DNA from: Streptomyces sp. NBC_00234
GTDB lineage: Bacteria; Actinomycetota; Actinomycetes; Streptomycetales; Streptomycetaceae
Length of the DNA stretch: 64,000 nt
Assembly (NCBI RefSeq): GCF_036195325.1
Contig: NZ_CP108101.1
Location: 6,076,001-6,140,000 of the forward strand
Reading direction: 5' to 3'
The translations under genes and the position numbers were made by a program. The notes under the pieces are model-generated. The model searched no databases. It was given only the letters and a program-made list of their open reading frames with translations, and was not told where the DNA came from. Below are positions 6,826-15,042 of the stretch, piece by piece. Each line of letters starts with the position of its first letter. Positions within the stretch are counted from its first letter, which is position 1.

Positions 6826-9276
6826 CTACACGGGGCCGGCGATCACCGCGACAGGGCTTGCCAGCGGGGTGCCCGAGCCGTCACGGCGCGGGTCCGGTTC
6901 GGGCAGCTGCGCCGGTGTTCCGTTCTTCTGCGCCGCCCGGGCCGGGACCGCGCCCGCCCAGGCGAAGACGAGGACGTCCTCGCCCTTGAGGAAGCGCTGG
7001 CAGCGCACGCCGCCGGTGGCCCGGCCCTTGCGCGGGTACTGATCGAACGGGGTGAGCTTCGACGTCAGCTCGGAGTCGTCCAGCGTGCCGTGCGAGCCCG
7101 CCACCGTGAACACCACCGCGTCCGCCGCCGGGTCCACCGCGGTGAACGAGAGCACCTCGGCCCCCGCCGCGAGCTTGACGCCCGCCATCCCGCCGGCCGG
7201 GCGGCCCTGGGGCCGCACCTGAGCCGCCGGATAGCGCAGCAGCTGGGCATCGGACGTGATGAAGACCAGGTCCTCCTCACCCGTACGCAGCTCGGCCGCT
7301 CCGACGATCCGGTCACCGTCCTTGAGCGTGATGACCTCCAACTCGTCCTTGTTGGCCGGGTAGTCGGGCACCACGCGTTTCACCACCCCCTGCAGGGTGC
7401 CGATCGCCAGACCGGGCGACGCCTCGTCCAGCGTGGTGAGACAGATCAGCTCCTCGTCCGTCTCCAGCGAGAGGAACTCCGAGACCGGCGCCCCTCCCGA
7501 CAGGTTGGGGGCCGCATGCGTGTCCGGGAGCCGCGGCAGATCGATCACCGCCAGCCGCAGCAGCCGGCCGGTCGAGGTGACCGCGCCCACGTCGCCGCGC
7601 GCCGTCGCGGGGACGGCCGACACGATCACGTCGTGCTTGGTGCGCTTCGCGTCCTCGCCGATGACGATCGGGTCGGCGTTGGCCGTACGGGCGAGCAGTC
7701 CGGTGGAGGAGAGCAGCACCTGGCACGGGTCGTCCGCGACCTCCAGCGGCACCGAAGCGACCTGCGAACCCGCAGACTCCAGAAGCACCGTGCGGCGGTC
7801 CGTGCCGAACTTCTTCGCCACCGCGGCCAGTTCGCCGGAGACGAGCTTGCGCAGCTCCGCGTCCGAGTCGAGGATCGCGGACAGCTGCTCGATCTCGGCG
7901 TTGAGCCGGTCGCGCTCGCTCTCCAGCTCGATCCGGTCGAACCGGGTGAGCCTGCGCAGGGGGGTGTCCAGGATGTACTGCGTCTGGATCTCGCTCAGCG
8001 AGAAGCGCTCCATGAGCCGCTCCTTCGCCTGCGCCGAGTTGTCACTGTCCCGGATGAGACGGATGACCTCGTCGATGTCGACCAGCGCGACGAGCAGTCC
8101 CTCGACCAGGTGAAGCCGGTCGCGGCGCTTGGTGCGGCGGAACTCGCTGCGTCGGCGCACCACCTCGAAGCGGTGGTCGAGGTAGACCTCCAGGAGCTCC
8201 TTGAGCCCCAGGGTGAGCGGCTGGCCGTCGACCAGCGCCACGTTGTTGATGCCGAAGGACTCCTCCATCGGCGTCAGCTTGTAGAGCTGTTCGAGCACCG
8301 CCTCCGGCACGAAGCCGTTCTTGACCTCGATGACCAGACGCAGGCCGTGCGAGCGGTCGGTGAGGTCCTTGACGTCCGCGATGCCCTGGAGCTTCTTCGC
8401 CGAGACCAGGTCCTTGATCTTGGCGATCACCTTCTCCGGGCCGACGGTGAAGGGCAGTTCGGTGACGACGAGGCCCTTGCGGCGGGCCGTCACGTCCTCC
8501 ACGGCGACCGTGGCGCGGATCTTGAACGTGCCGCGGCCTGCCGCGTAGGCGTCCTTGATCCCGCCGAGGCCGACGATCCGGCCACCGGTCGGCAGGTCCG
8601 GACCCGGGACGAACCGCATCAGGGTCTCCAGGTCCGCGCCCGGGTGCCTGATGAGGTGGCGGGCGGCGGCGATGACCTCGCCCAGGTTGTGCGGCGGCAT
8701 GTTGGTCGCCATGCCGACCGCGATCCCGGTCGTGCCGTTGACCAGGAGGTTCGGGTAGGCCGCGGGGAGAACGACCGGCTCCCGCTCCTGGCCGTCGTAG
8801 TTCGACTGGTAGTCGACGGTGTCCTCGTCGATCGACTCCGTCATCAGCGACGTGGCGTCGGCCATCCGGCACTCGGTGTACCGCATGGCGGCCGGCGGGT
8901 CGTCGTTGCCGAGCGAGCCGAAGTTGCCGTGTCCGTCGACGAGCGGCAGGCGCATCGAGAACGGCTGCGCCATACGCACCAGCGCGTCGTAGATCGACGC
9001 GTCGCCGTGCGGGTGCAGCTTGCCCATGACTTCGCCGACGACACGGGCGCACTTCACGTAGCCGCGGTCGGGGCGCAGCCCCATCTCGTTCATCTGGGAC
9101 ACGATGCGGCGGTGCACCGGCTTCATGCCGTCGCGGGCGTCGGGCAGGGCCCTGGAGTAGATCACCGAGTAGGCGTACTCGAGGAAGGAGCCCTGCATTT
9201 CGTCGACGACGTCGATATCGAGGATCCTCTCCTCGAAGTCGTCCGGCGGCGGGGTCTTCGTGCTGCGGCGGGCCAT
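6826..9276 (-). CDS. parC: DNA topoisomerase IV / gyrase subunit A (ParC-type)
   Basis: 816 residues. The breakage-reunion domain carries the catalytic Tyr133 in AAMRYTECRM, and the quinolone-resistance region reads HPHGDASIYDALVRM. A C-terminal beta-pinwheel follows with only a degenerate GyrA-box-like stretch (QYPRKGRATGGV), as expected for ParC rather than GyrA. It works as a heterotetramer with a ParE subunit to decatenate chromosomes; parE is not in this window. At the position of E. coli GyrA Ser83, a key fluoroquinolone contact, the residue is Ala93. AAGGAG lies about 11 bases before the ATG. It diverges from the M16 peptidase genes. Confidence 0.93.
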   Translation of the reverse strand: MARRSTKTPPPDDFEERILDIDVVDEMQGSFLEYAYSVIYSRALPDARDGMKPVHRRIVSQMNEMGLRPDRGYVKCARVVGEVMGKLHPHGDASIYDALVRMAQPFSMRLPLVDGHGNFGSLGNDDPPAAMRYTECRMADATSLMTESIDEDTVDYQSNYDGQEREPVVLPAAYPNLLVNGTTGIAVGMATNMPPHNLGEVIAAARHLIRHPGADLETLMRFVPGPDLPTGGRIVGLGGIKDAYAAGRGTFKIRATVAVEDVTARRKGLVVTELPFTVGPEKVIAKIKDLVSAKKLQGIADVKDLTDRSHGLRLVIEVKNGFVPEAVLEQLYKLTPMEESFGINNVALVDGQPLTLGLKELLEVYLDHRFEVVRRRSEFRRTKRRDRLHLVEGLLVALVDIDEVIRLIRDSDNSAQAKERLMERFSLSEIQTQYILDTPLRRLTRFDRIELESERDRLNAEIEQLSAILDSDAELRKLVSGELAAVAKKFGTDRRTVLLESAGSQVASVPLEVADDPCQVLLSSTGLLARTANADPIVIGEDAKRTKHDVIVSAVPATARGDVGAVTSTGRLLRLAVIDLPRLPDTHAAPNLSGGAPVSEFLSLETDEELICLTTLDEASPGLAIGTLQGVVKRVVPDYPANKDELEVITLKDGDRIVGAAELRTGEEDLVFITSDAQLLRYPAAQVRPQGRPAGGMAGVKLAAGAEVLSFTAVDPAADAVVFTVAGSHGTLDDSELTSKLTPFDQYPRKGRATGGVRCQRFLKGEDVLVFAWAGAVPARAAQKNGTPAQLPEPDPRRDGSGTPLASPVAVIAGPV

Positions 9277-9525
9277 CGCTGCTGCGACTCCTTCACGGAT
9301 TCTGTTCGGGCAACCTCAGGTTCTGACGCGGACCATTGTGGACCGCCGCACTGACAACGCCGACCTCGACCCGTCCGTAGCGGTCCTGCGGGCCCCGCGG
9401 AGGGGTCCGTTTACGGCAGCATCTACGACAACATCCACGGATCGGGAACTTCGCCAGGTGCCGGTGCGCTTGCTTAGAGTGGCAGGTCTGGCAGGAAAAC
9501 CTGTATCGCGATCGAAGGGACGTAC

Positions 9526-10890
9526 ATGCCCATGGGTCACACGGCCACAGCTCAGGCCGGCTCCGGCGGCAGAACAGCGACCGAGCACCGCCTGGCCAAC
9601 GGCCTGCGTGTGGTGCTCTCCGAGGACCATCTGACCCCGGTCGCCGCGGTCTGTCTCTGGTACGACGTCGGTTCGCGCCACGAGGTCAAGGGGCGTACCG
9701 GCCTGGCTCACCTCTTCGAGCACCTGATGTTCCAGGGCTCGGGCCAGGTCAAGGGGAACGGGCACTTCGAGCTCGTACAGGGAGCCGGCGGTTCGCTGAA
9801 CGGCACGACCAGTTTCGAGCGGACCAACTACTTCGAGGTCATGCCCACGCACCAGCTGGAGCTCGCGCTCTGGCTGGAGGCCGACCGCATGGGCTCGCTC
9901 CTCGCCGCGCTCGACGAGGAGTCCATGGAGAACCAGCGCGACGTCGTGAAGAACGAGCGTCGCCAGCGGTACGACAACGTTCCGTACGGCACGGCCTTCG
10001 AGAAGCTGACGGCTCTCGCCTACCCGGAGGGCCACCCGTACCACCACACCCCGATCGGCTCGATGGCCGACCTGGACGCCGCGACCCTGGAGGACGCGCG
10101 TACGTTCTTCCGTACGTACTACGCGCCCAACAACGCGGTGCTCTCGGTGGTCGGTGACATCGACCCGGAGGAGACCCTCGCCTGGGTCGAGAAGTACTTC
10201 GGTTCCATCCCGTCCCACGACGGGAAGCAGCCGCCGCGCGACGGCAGTCTGCCCGGGATCATCGGTGAGCAGCTGCGCGAAGTGGTCCACGCGGAGGTCC
10301 CGGCGCGCGCGCTGATGGCCGCCTACCGGCTGCCGCACGACGGCCTGCCGGAGTGCGACGCGGCGGACCTGGCACTGACCGTGCTCGGCGGCGGCGAGTC
10401 CTCCCGCCTGCACAACCGGCTGGTCCGCCGCGACCGTACGGCGGTGGCCGCCGGGTTCGGGCTGCTGAGGCTGTCCGGAGCGCCCTCGCTCGGCTGGCTG
10501 GACGTCAAGACGTCCGGTGGTGTCGAGGTGCCGCAGATCGAGGCCGCGGTCGACGAGGAGCTGGCCAGGTTCGCCGCCGAGGGCCCCACGCCCGAGGAAA
10601 TGGAGCGGGCCCAGGCGCAGTTGGAGCGCGAGTGGCTGGACCGGCTCGGCACGGTCGAGGGCCGCGCCGACGAACTGTGCCGGTACGCCGTGCTGTTCGG
10701 CGACCCCCAGCTGGCCCTCACGGCCGTGCAGCGGGTGCTGGAGGTCACCCCCGAGCAGGTCCAGGAAGCCGCCAAGGCATGGCTGCGCCCCGACAACCGG
10801 GCGGTACTGGTCTACGAACCGCTCGAATCGCCGGACGACGCCGATGCCGACGAGGCCGGCACCGACACGCACGAGGGGGCGGAGCAGTGA
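9526..10890 (+). CDS. M16 zinc peptidase, catalytic subunit
   Basis: 454 residues. The inverted zinc-binding motif HxxEH is intact (GLAHLFEHLMFQ, near residue 67), with the third ligand Glu expected in the NERRQR region downstream. The family includes pitrilysin and mitochondrial processing peptidase, which degrade or trim peptides. There is no signal peptide, so the enzyme is probably cytoplasmic. GAAGGGA precedes the ATG, and a second ATG lies two codons downstream. Its stop overlaps the start of the next M16 gene (GTGA), so an active/inactive heterodimer is likely. Confidence 0.93.
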   Translation: MPMGHTATAQAGSGGRTATEHRLANGLRVVLSEDHLTPVAAVCLWYDVGSRHEVKGRTGLAHLFEHLMFQGSGQVKGNGHFELVQGAGGSLNGTTSFERTNYFEVMPTHQLELALWLEADRMGSLLAALDEESMENQRDVVKNERRQRYDNVPYGTAFEKLTALAYPEGHPYHHTPIGSMADLDAATLEDARTFFRTYYAPNNAVLSVVGDIDPEETLAWVEKYFGSIPSHDGKQPPRDGSLPGIIGEQLREVVHAEVPARALMAAYRLPHDGLPECDAADLALTVLGGGESSRLHNRLVRRDRTAVAAGFGLLRLSGAPSLGWLDVKTSGGVEVPQIEAAVDEELARFAAEGPTPEEMERAQAQLEREWLDRLGTVEGRADELCRYAVLFGDPQLALTAVQRVLEVTPEQVQEAAKAWLRPDNRAVLVYEPLESPDDADADEAGTDTHEGAEQ

Positions 10891-12299
10891 GCGACGCCGC
10901 TGTGACTGGAGTAGCGATGGAGTACCACCCGCAGCCGACCGCGGGCGTGGCCAGGCCCTGGGCCTTCCCCGCACCCGAGCGGGGCGCCCTGCCCAATGGC
11001 CTCACCGTGCTGCGCTGCCACCGCCCCGGCCAGCAGGTCGTCGCGGTGGAGATCTTTCTGGACGCGCCGCTGGACGCGGAGCCCGAGGGCCTCGACGGCG
11101 TGGCCACGATCATGGCGCGCGCCCTGTCCGAGGGTACGGACAAGCGGTCCGCCGAGGAGTTCGCCGCCGAGCTGGAGCGCTGCGGCGCGACGCTCGACGC
11201 GCACGCCGACCACCCCGGTGTCCGGGTCTCCCTGGAGGTCCCGGTCTCCCGGCTGGCCAAGGCGCTCGGTCTGGTCGCCGAAGCGCTGCGGGCGCCCGCC
11301 TTCTCCGAGAGCGAGATCGAGCGGCTCGTGGCCAACCGCCTCGACGAGATCCCGCACGAGCAGGCCAACCCCGCCCGCCGGGCGGCCAAGCAGCTCTCCA
11401 AGGAGCTCTTCCCCGCCACGGCACGGATGTCGCGTCCGAGGCAGGGCACCGAGGAGACGGTGGAGCGGATCGACGCGGCGGCCGTGCGCGCCTTCTACGA
11501 CGCACACCTCCGTCCGTCCACCGCGACGGCGGTCATCGTCGGCGACCTCACGGGGGTCGACGTGGACGCGCTCCTCGCCGACACCGTCGGCGACTGGTCG
11601 GGCAACGCGGCGGAGCCCCGCCCGGTCCCGCCCATCACCGCCGACGACCGCGGCCGGGTGGTGATCGTGGACCGTCCCGGCGCGGTGCAGACGCAGCTGC
11701 TGATCGGCCGCATCGGCGCCGACCGGCACGACAGCGTCTGGCCGGCGCAGGTCCTCGGCACGTACTGCCTGGGCGGCACCCTCACCTCGCGCCTGGACCG
11801 CGTGCTGCGCGAGGAGAAGGGCTACACCTACGGGGTACGCGCCTTCGGTCAGGTGCTGCGTTCCACGGCTCCGGGCTCCTCGTCCGGGCGTACCGGAGCG
11901 GCGATGCTCGCCATCAGCGGCTCGGTGGACACGGAGTCCACGGGACCGGCGCTGGAGGACCTGTGGAAGGTCCTGCGGACCCTGGCGGCCGAGGGGCTCA
12001 CCGACGCCGAGCGCGAGACGGCCGTGCAGAACCTCGTGGGCGTCGCCCCGCTGAAGTTCGAGACGGCGGCGTCCGTGGCGGGCACCCTCGCCGACCAGGT
12101 CGAGCAGCACCTTCCGGACGACTACCAGGCCCAGCTGTACGCGCGTCTGGCCGAGACGGGCACCGTCGAGGCGACGGCCGCGGTGGTCAACGCGTTCCCC
12201 GTGGACCGGCTGGTCACGGTGCTCGTAGGTGACGCCTCACAGATCGCGGACCCCGTCCGCGCCCTGGACATCGGCGAGGTGTCGGTCGTCAGCGGCTGA
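10887..12299 (+). CDS. M16 peptidase-like, non-catalytic partner subunit
   Basis: 470 residues from the GTG that overlaps the upstream stop as GTGA. It has the same M16 fold as its neighbour but lacks HxxEH at the equivalent site (the region reads LPNGLTVLRCHRPGQQVVAVEIF and onward). The conserved C-terminal substrate-binding pair is kept (DRVLREEKGYTYGVRAF). This matches the inactive subunit of two-gene M16 systems, which supplies Arg/Tyr residues to the catalytic partner. It is followed by a strong terminator at 12342-12383. Confidence 0.92.
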   Translation: MSDAAVTGVAMEYHPQPTAGVARPWAFPAPERGALPNGLTVLRCHRPGQQVVAVEIFLDAPLDAEPEGLDGVATIMARALSEGTDKRSAEEFAAELERCGATLDAHADHPGVRVSLEVPVSRLAKALGLVAEALRAPAFSESEIERLVANRLDEIPHEQANPARRAAKQLSKELFPATARMSRPRQGTEETVERIDAAAVRAFYDAHLRPSTATAVIVGDLTGVDVDALLADTVGDWSGNAAEPRPVPPITADDRGRVVIVDRPGAVQTQLLIGRIGADRHDSVWPAQVLGTYCLGGTLTSRLDRVLREEKGYTYGVRAFGQVLRSTAPGSSSGRTGAAMLAISGSVDTESTGPALEDLWKVLRTLAAEGLTDAERETAVQNLVGVAPLKFETAASVAGTLADQVEQHLPDDYQAQLYARLAETGTVEATAAVVNAFPVDRLVTVLVGDASQIADPVRALDIGEVSVVSG

Positions 12300-12341
12300 C
12301 GGACGGTCTGTTCACCGCCGTACGCACAAAAGGGCACATAA

Positions 12342-12383
12342 GGGACTCCGGTGGGCAACTTCCCACCGGAGTCCCTCCTTTTT
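12342..12383 (+). terminator. Rho-independent terminator after the M16 pair
   Basis: A perfect 14-bp stem (GGGACTCCGGTGGG, 12342-12355, pairing with 12362-12375) has a 6-nt loop and is followed by TCC and TTTTT (12379-12383). It is a textbook intrinsic terminator and isolates the M16 operon from the riboswitch region downstream. Confidence 0.9.
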
Positions 12384-12447
12384 GTCCGCTTTGAGGGGAA
12401 GGCTGCCTGTCTGCCCTGTGGGATGTACTACAAAACGGCCTGTCCGT

Positions 12448-12477
12448 TTGGTGATTGAAAGTTGTCCCGTTTAGCGT
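12448..12477 (+). promoter_or_regulatory. Possible promoter for the riboswitch-M23 transcript
   Basis: TTGGTG (12448-12453) and TAGCGT (12472-12477) are separated by 18 bp, downstream of the M16 terminator and about 40 bp upstream of the riboswitch. The match to the housekeeping consensus is only fair. Confidence 0.3.
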
Positions 12478-12514
12478 CGGCTCCGCTGTCCGTCACGTGC
12501 ATGCCGCGTCCGCG

Positions 12515-12672
12515 GCGCCGGGCAGCCATCGCCGAGTCCCCGTCAGGCGCGAGCCTGGGGAGCCGGGGACCCACGAAGTCCCTGGGGTGAATCGGACGTC
12601 TGCGCTCTTCGGGCGCAGAGGCCCGTAGGAGACCTTCCTGCTCCGAACCCGTCAGCTAACCCGGTAGGCGAG
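12515..12672 (+). promoter_or_regulatory. c-di-AMP riboswitch (ydaO/yuaA class)
   Basis: The leader contains the conserved blocks of the ydaO/yuaA aptamer in order: CGCCGAG (12530-12536), AGCCGGGGACCCA (12561-12573), GGGGTGAATCGG (12584-12595) and CCGAACCCGTCAGCTAAC (12643-12660), followed by the GGTAGGCG closing strand. This class binds c-di-AMP and in actinobacteria commonly precedes genes for cell-wall hydrolases. High c-di-AMP usually switches expression off. The aptamer ends only about 25 nt before the M23 start codon and no separate T-tract terminator is visible, so control at translation initiation or by Rho is possible. Confidence 0.93.
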
Positions 12673-12697
12673 AAGGAAGGAAAGGATCAGCCCCTCC

Positions 12698-13513
12698 ATG
12701 GCGTTCACCCGTGCCACCGGGAAGCACCGTGCCCCGAGCCGCCTGACGCGCAAGAGCGTCCGGGTCGCCGGCATCGCGGCTCTGGCCACCACCGGCGTCA
12801 TCGGCGGGATGGCCTCTCCGGCCCTCGCCGCGGACGAGGCCCGTACCGTCAGCGACACCGGCCTCACCCAGGCCGTCGCCATCGACGGAACCCTCGCCGA
12901 CCAGATAGCCGCCCAGGCGAAGGCCCAGGAGCAGCAGGCCGAGGCCGCCGCCAAGGCAAAGGCCAAGGCGAAGGCGGAAGCCAAGGCGAAGGCGGAGGCC
13001 AAGGCCAAGGCGAAGGCCGAGGCGAAGCGCAAGGCCGAGGCCCGCGCCAAGGAGATCCGTGAGGCCGAGGCCCGCGCCGCCCGTGCGGCCGAACGCAAGC
13101 GGCTGAACTCGTTCCACCTTCCCGTCGCCGGTTCGTACGTCACCACCGGCTACAAGTCCAGCGGCTCCCTGTGGTCCTCGGGCAGTCACTCGGGTGTGGA
13201 CTTCCGTGCCGCGTCCGGCTCCTCCGTCGTCGCCGTCGGCGCCGGCACGGTCGTCACGGCCGGCTGGGGCGGCGCGTACGGCAACAACATCGTGCTCCGG
13301 ATGGCGGACGGCACGTACACCCAGTACGGCCACCTCTCCTCGATCGGCGTCTCCGTCGGCCAGAGCGTCACGTCCGGGCAGCAGATAGGTCTCTCCGGCT
13401 CGACCGGCAACTCCACCGGGCCGCACCTGCACTTCGAGGCCCGGACCACTCCGGAGTACGGCTCCGACATGGACCCCGTCGCGTACCTGCGCTCGCACGG
13501 TCTGAACGTCTGA
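12698..13513 (+). CDS. Secreted M23 peptidoglycan endopeptidase
   Basis: 271 residues. A twin-basic N-terminal region and a hydrophobic stretch with an Ala-x-Ala cleavage site near residue 45 form a signal peptide. Residues about 72-134 are a very Ala/Lys/Glu-rich coiled coil (KAKAEAKAKAEAK-type repeats). The C-terminal LytM/M23 domain holds His164 and Asp168 (SHSGVDF), His212 (YGHLS) and the HLH motif at 243-245 (GPHLHFE). It should cleave peptide cross-links in peptidoglycan outside the membrane. Expression is controlled by the c-di-AMP riboswitch directly upstream, linking wall turnover to turgor signalling. Confidence 0.95.
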   Translation: MAFTRATGKHRAPSRLTRKSVRVAGIAALATTGVIGGMASPALAADEARTVSDTGLTQAVAIDGTLADQIAAQAKAQEQQAEAAAKAKAKAKAEAKAKAEAKAKAKAEAKRKAEARAKEIREAEARAARAAERKRLNSFHLPVAGSYVTTGYKSSGSLWSSGSHSGVDFRAASGSSVVAVGAGTVVTAGWGGAYGNNIVLRMADGTYTQYGHLSSIGVSVGQSVTSGQQIGLSGSTGNSTGPHLHFEARTTPEYGSDMDPVAYLRSHGLNV

Positions 13514-13540
13514 CCCACGCGTCGCACCACAGCGCTCCCC

Positions 13541-13569
13541 GAAGGCCCCGGCTCCCCGCCGGGGCCTTC
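13541..13569 (+). terminator. Hairpin terminator after the M23 gene
   Basis: A 12-bp stem GAAGGCCCCGGC (13541-13552) pairs with GCCGGGGCCTTC (13558-13569) around a 5-nt loop, 27 bp after the stop codon. There is no T-tract, as is common for Streptomyces terminators. Confidence 0.75.
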
Positions 13570-13725
13570 GGCATATCGCCCGGAGCCTGTCCGCCGAAGC
13601 CTTCCGTGGCCAAAAGATATCCCTGGATTCCGCCCCGCCGTCGGAAATTCGGGCTCATTGCAATAGAGTCGCGGAACAGGCGTCGATCGGCCGCGTTTCG
13701 CGGGGATTAAGGCGGAGGTTCGGAC

Positions 13726-14439
13726 ATGCGCATTCCCGCGCATTCGGTATGCACGGCAATCCGTGACGACATCGTCTCCGGTGTCTTCGATCGCGGCAGC
13801 CGCCTCACCGAGGAGTTGCTCGCGCGTCGATACGGGGTCTCGCGCGTCCCGGTGCGCGAGGCCCTGCGCACGCTGGAGTCCGAGGGGTTCGTCGTGACGC
13901 GCCGGCATGCCGGCGCCTGCGTGGCCGAGCCCACCGAGCGGGAGGCCGCCGATCTCCTGGAGATCCGGATGCTGCTGGAGCCGCTGGGTGCGGCGCGGGC
14001 GGCGCAGCGGCGCACCGAGGCGCACCTCAAGGTGCTGCGCGGCCTGGTCAGGCTGGGGCAGGAGCGGGTACGCCGGGGCGAGGGGGAGGACCTGCGCTCG
14101 CTGGGCGGGTGGTTCCACGAGACGCTCGCGCAGGCTTCGGGCAGCCCCGGTCTCATCGCGCTGCTCACCCAGCTCCGGCACAAGATCGCCTGGATGTACG
14201 CCGTGGAGCAGCCCGCGCGTCCCGCGGAGTCCTGGGCCGAGCACGGCGCGATCGTGGACGCGGTCGCCCGCGGTGACGCGGACCGGGCGAGGGCGCTGGC
14301 CGTCCAGCACGCCGAGCGGGCCGCCGCCGCCCACCGGCTGCGCCGTCCGGACGGGCCGGACGGTCAGAAGCGCAGCCCCGCGCCGCCCCGGGTGAGCACT
14401 TCGCAACATGCCGTAAACACCGCGGGCGTCCGTCATTAA
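13726..14439 (+). CDS. GntR-family (FadR/FCD) transcriptional regulator
   Basis: 237 residues. The N-terminal winged helix-turn-helix is IRDDIVSGVFDRGSRL followed by LLARRYGVSRVPVREALRTL, a classic GntR signature. The remaining part is an all-helical FCD ligand domain in which metal-binding histidines such as GGWFHETLA can be seen. GCGGAGG lies upstream of the ATG. It stands alone between the M23 gene and the convergent ptsH, so its target and ligand are not evident. FCD regulators often sense organic acids or acyl compounds. Confidence 0.9.
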   Translation: MRIPAHSVCTAIRDDIVSGVFDRGSRLTEELLARRYGVSRVPVREALRTLESEGFVVTRRHAGACVAEPTEREAADLLEIRMLLEPLGAARAAQRRTEAHLKVLRGLVRLGQERVRRGEGEDLRSLGGWFHETLAQASGSPGLIALLTQLRHKIAWMYAVEQPARPAESWAEHGAIVDAVARGDADRARALAVQHAERAAAAHRLRRPDGPDGQKRSPAPPRVSTSQHAVNTAGVRH

Positions 14440-14529
14440 CAATTGCGCCGTATACAAAGAAGGTAATTCAGTAGGGCTTTCTTTGTGCTGCCCGAATTCG
14501 AATCCGCTGGGGTCTCGCCGGAAACGAAA

Positions 14530-14563
14530 AAGTCGCGGCCCCCACTTGGGGGAGCCGCGACTT
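14530..14563 (-). terminator. Intrinsic terminator of ptsH
   Basis: On the minus strand, the stem AAGTCGCGGC/GCCGCGACTT (14554-14563 with 14530-14539) has a C/G-rich inner pairing and is followed by TTTTCGTTTC (14530 down to 14521). It lies 37 bp downstream of the HPr stop. Confidence 0.85.
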
Positions 14564-14599
14564 CGACGCAGAAATAATTCCGGTCCGAATCGGCCGGAA

Positions 14600-14881
14600 T
14601 CAGACGGTCTCGGGGAGCTCCTCGAGACCCTCGGCGACCAGCTTGGCCAGGCGGTCCAGGGCGGCTTCGGCGTTGTCCGCCTCGGACGCGAGCACGATCT
14701 CCTCGCCGCCGGTGGCGCCCAGGCCGAGCACCGCGAGCATGGAGGCGGCGTTCACCGGGTTGCCGTCGGCCTTGGCGATCGTCACGGGGACGCCGGAGGC
14801 CGTGGCGGCACGGACGAAGATGGAAGCGGGGCGGGCGTGCAGGCCCTCGGCCCAACCGACGTTGACGCGGCGCTCAGCCAT
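14600..14881 (-). CDS. ptsH: PTS phosphocarrier protein HPr
   Basis: 93 residues from the ATG at 14881, preceded by GAAGGG. The phospho-accepting His15 sits in the invariant GLHARPAS motif, and the regulatory-site helix VNAASMLAVLGLGA has Ser47. HPr relays phosphate from enzyme I to sugar-specific EIIA components in the cytoplasm. No ptsI or EII gene is adjacent, which is usual for the scattered general PTS genes of Streptomyces. The gene is a single transcription unit with its own terminator. Confidence 0.96.
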   Translation of the reverse strand: MAERRVNVGWAEGLHARPASIFVRAATASGVPVTIAKADGNPVNAASMLAVLGLGATGGEEIVLASEADNAEAALDRLAKLVAEGLEELPETV

Positions 14882-15042
14882 GGTTCTGCCCTTCACGTAT
14901 CAATGGTTGTCTAGACCAGTCTCTCATGCAGTGCGCAATGCTGTGCCCGGTCCCGGGCCCGGCCACCCGGCCGGTCGAGCACCCTCAGACTGCCCCGGCC
15001 CCGATCCCTCCGCGACCGGTGCGTCGGCCGTAGGCTTTGCCC

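Noticed and set aside
12384..12514. tRNA-like or second RNA gene before the riboswitch
   Set aside because: No cloverleaf or T-loop signature is present; only a weak promoter pair is visible.
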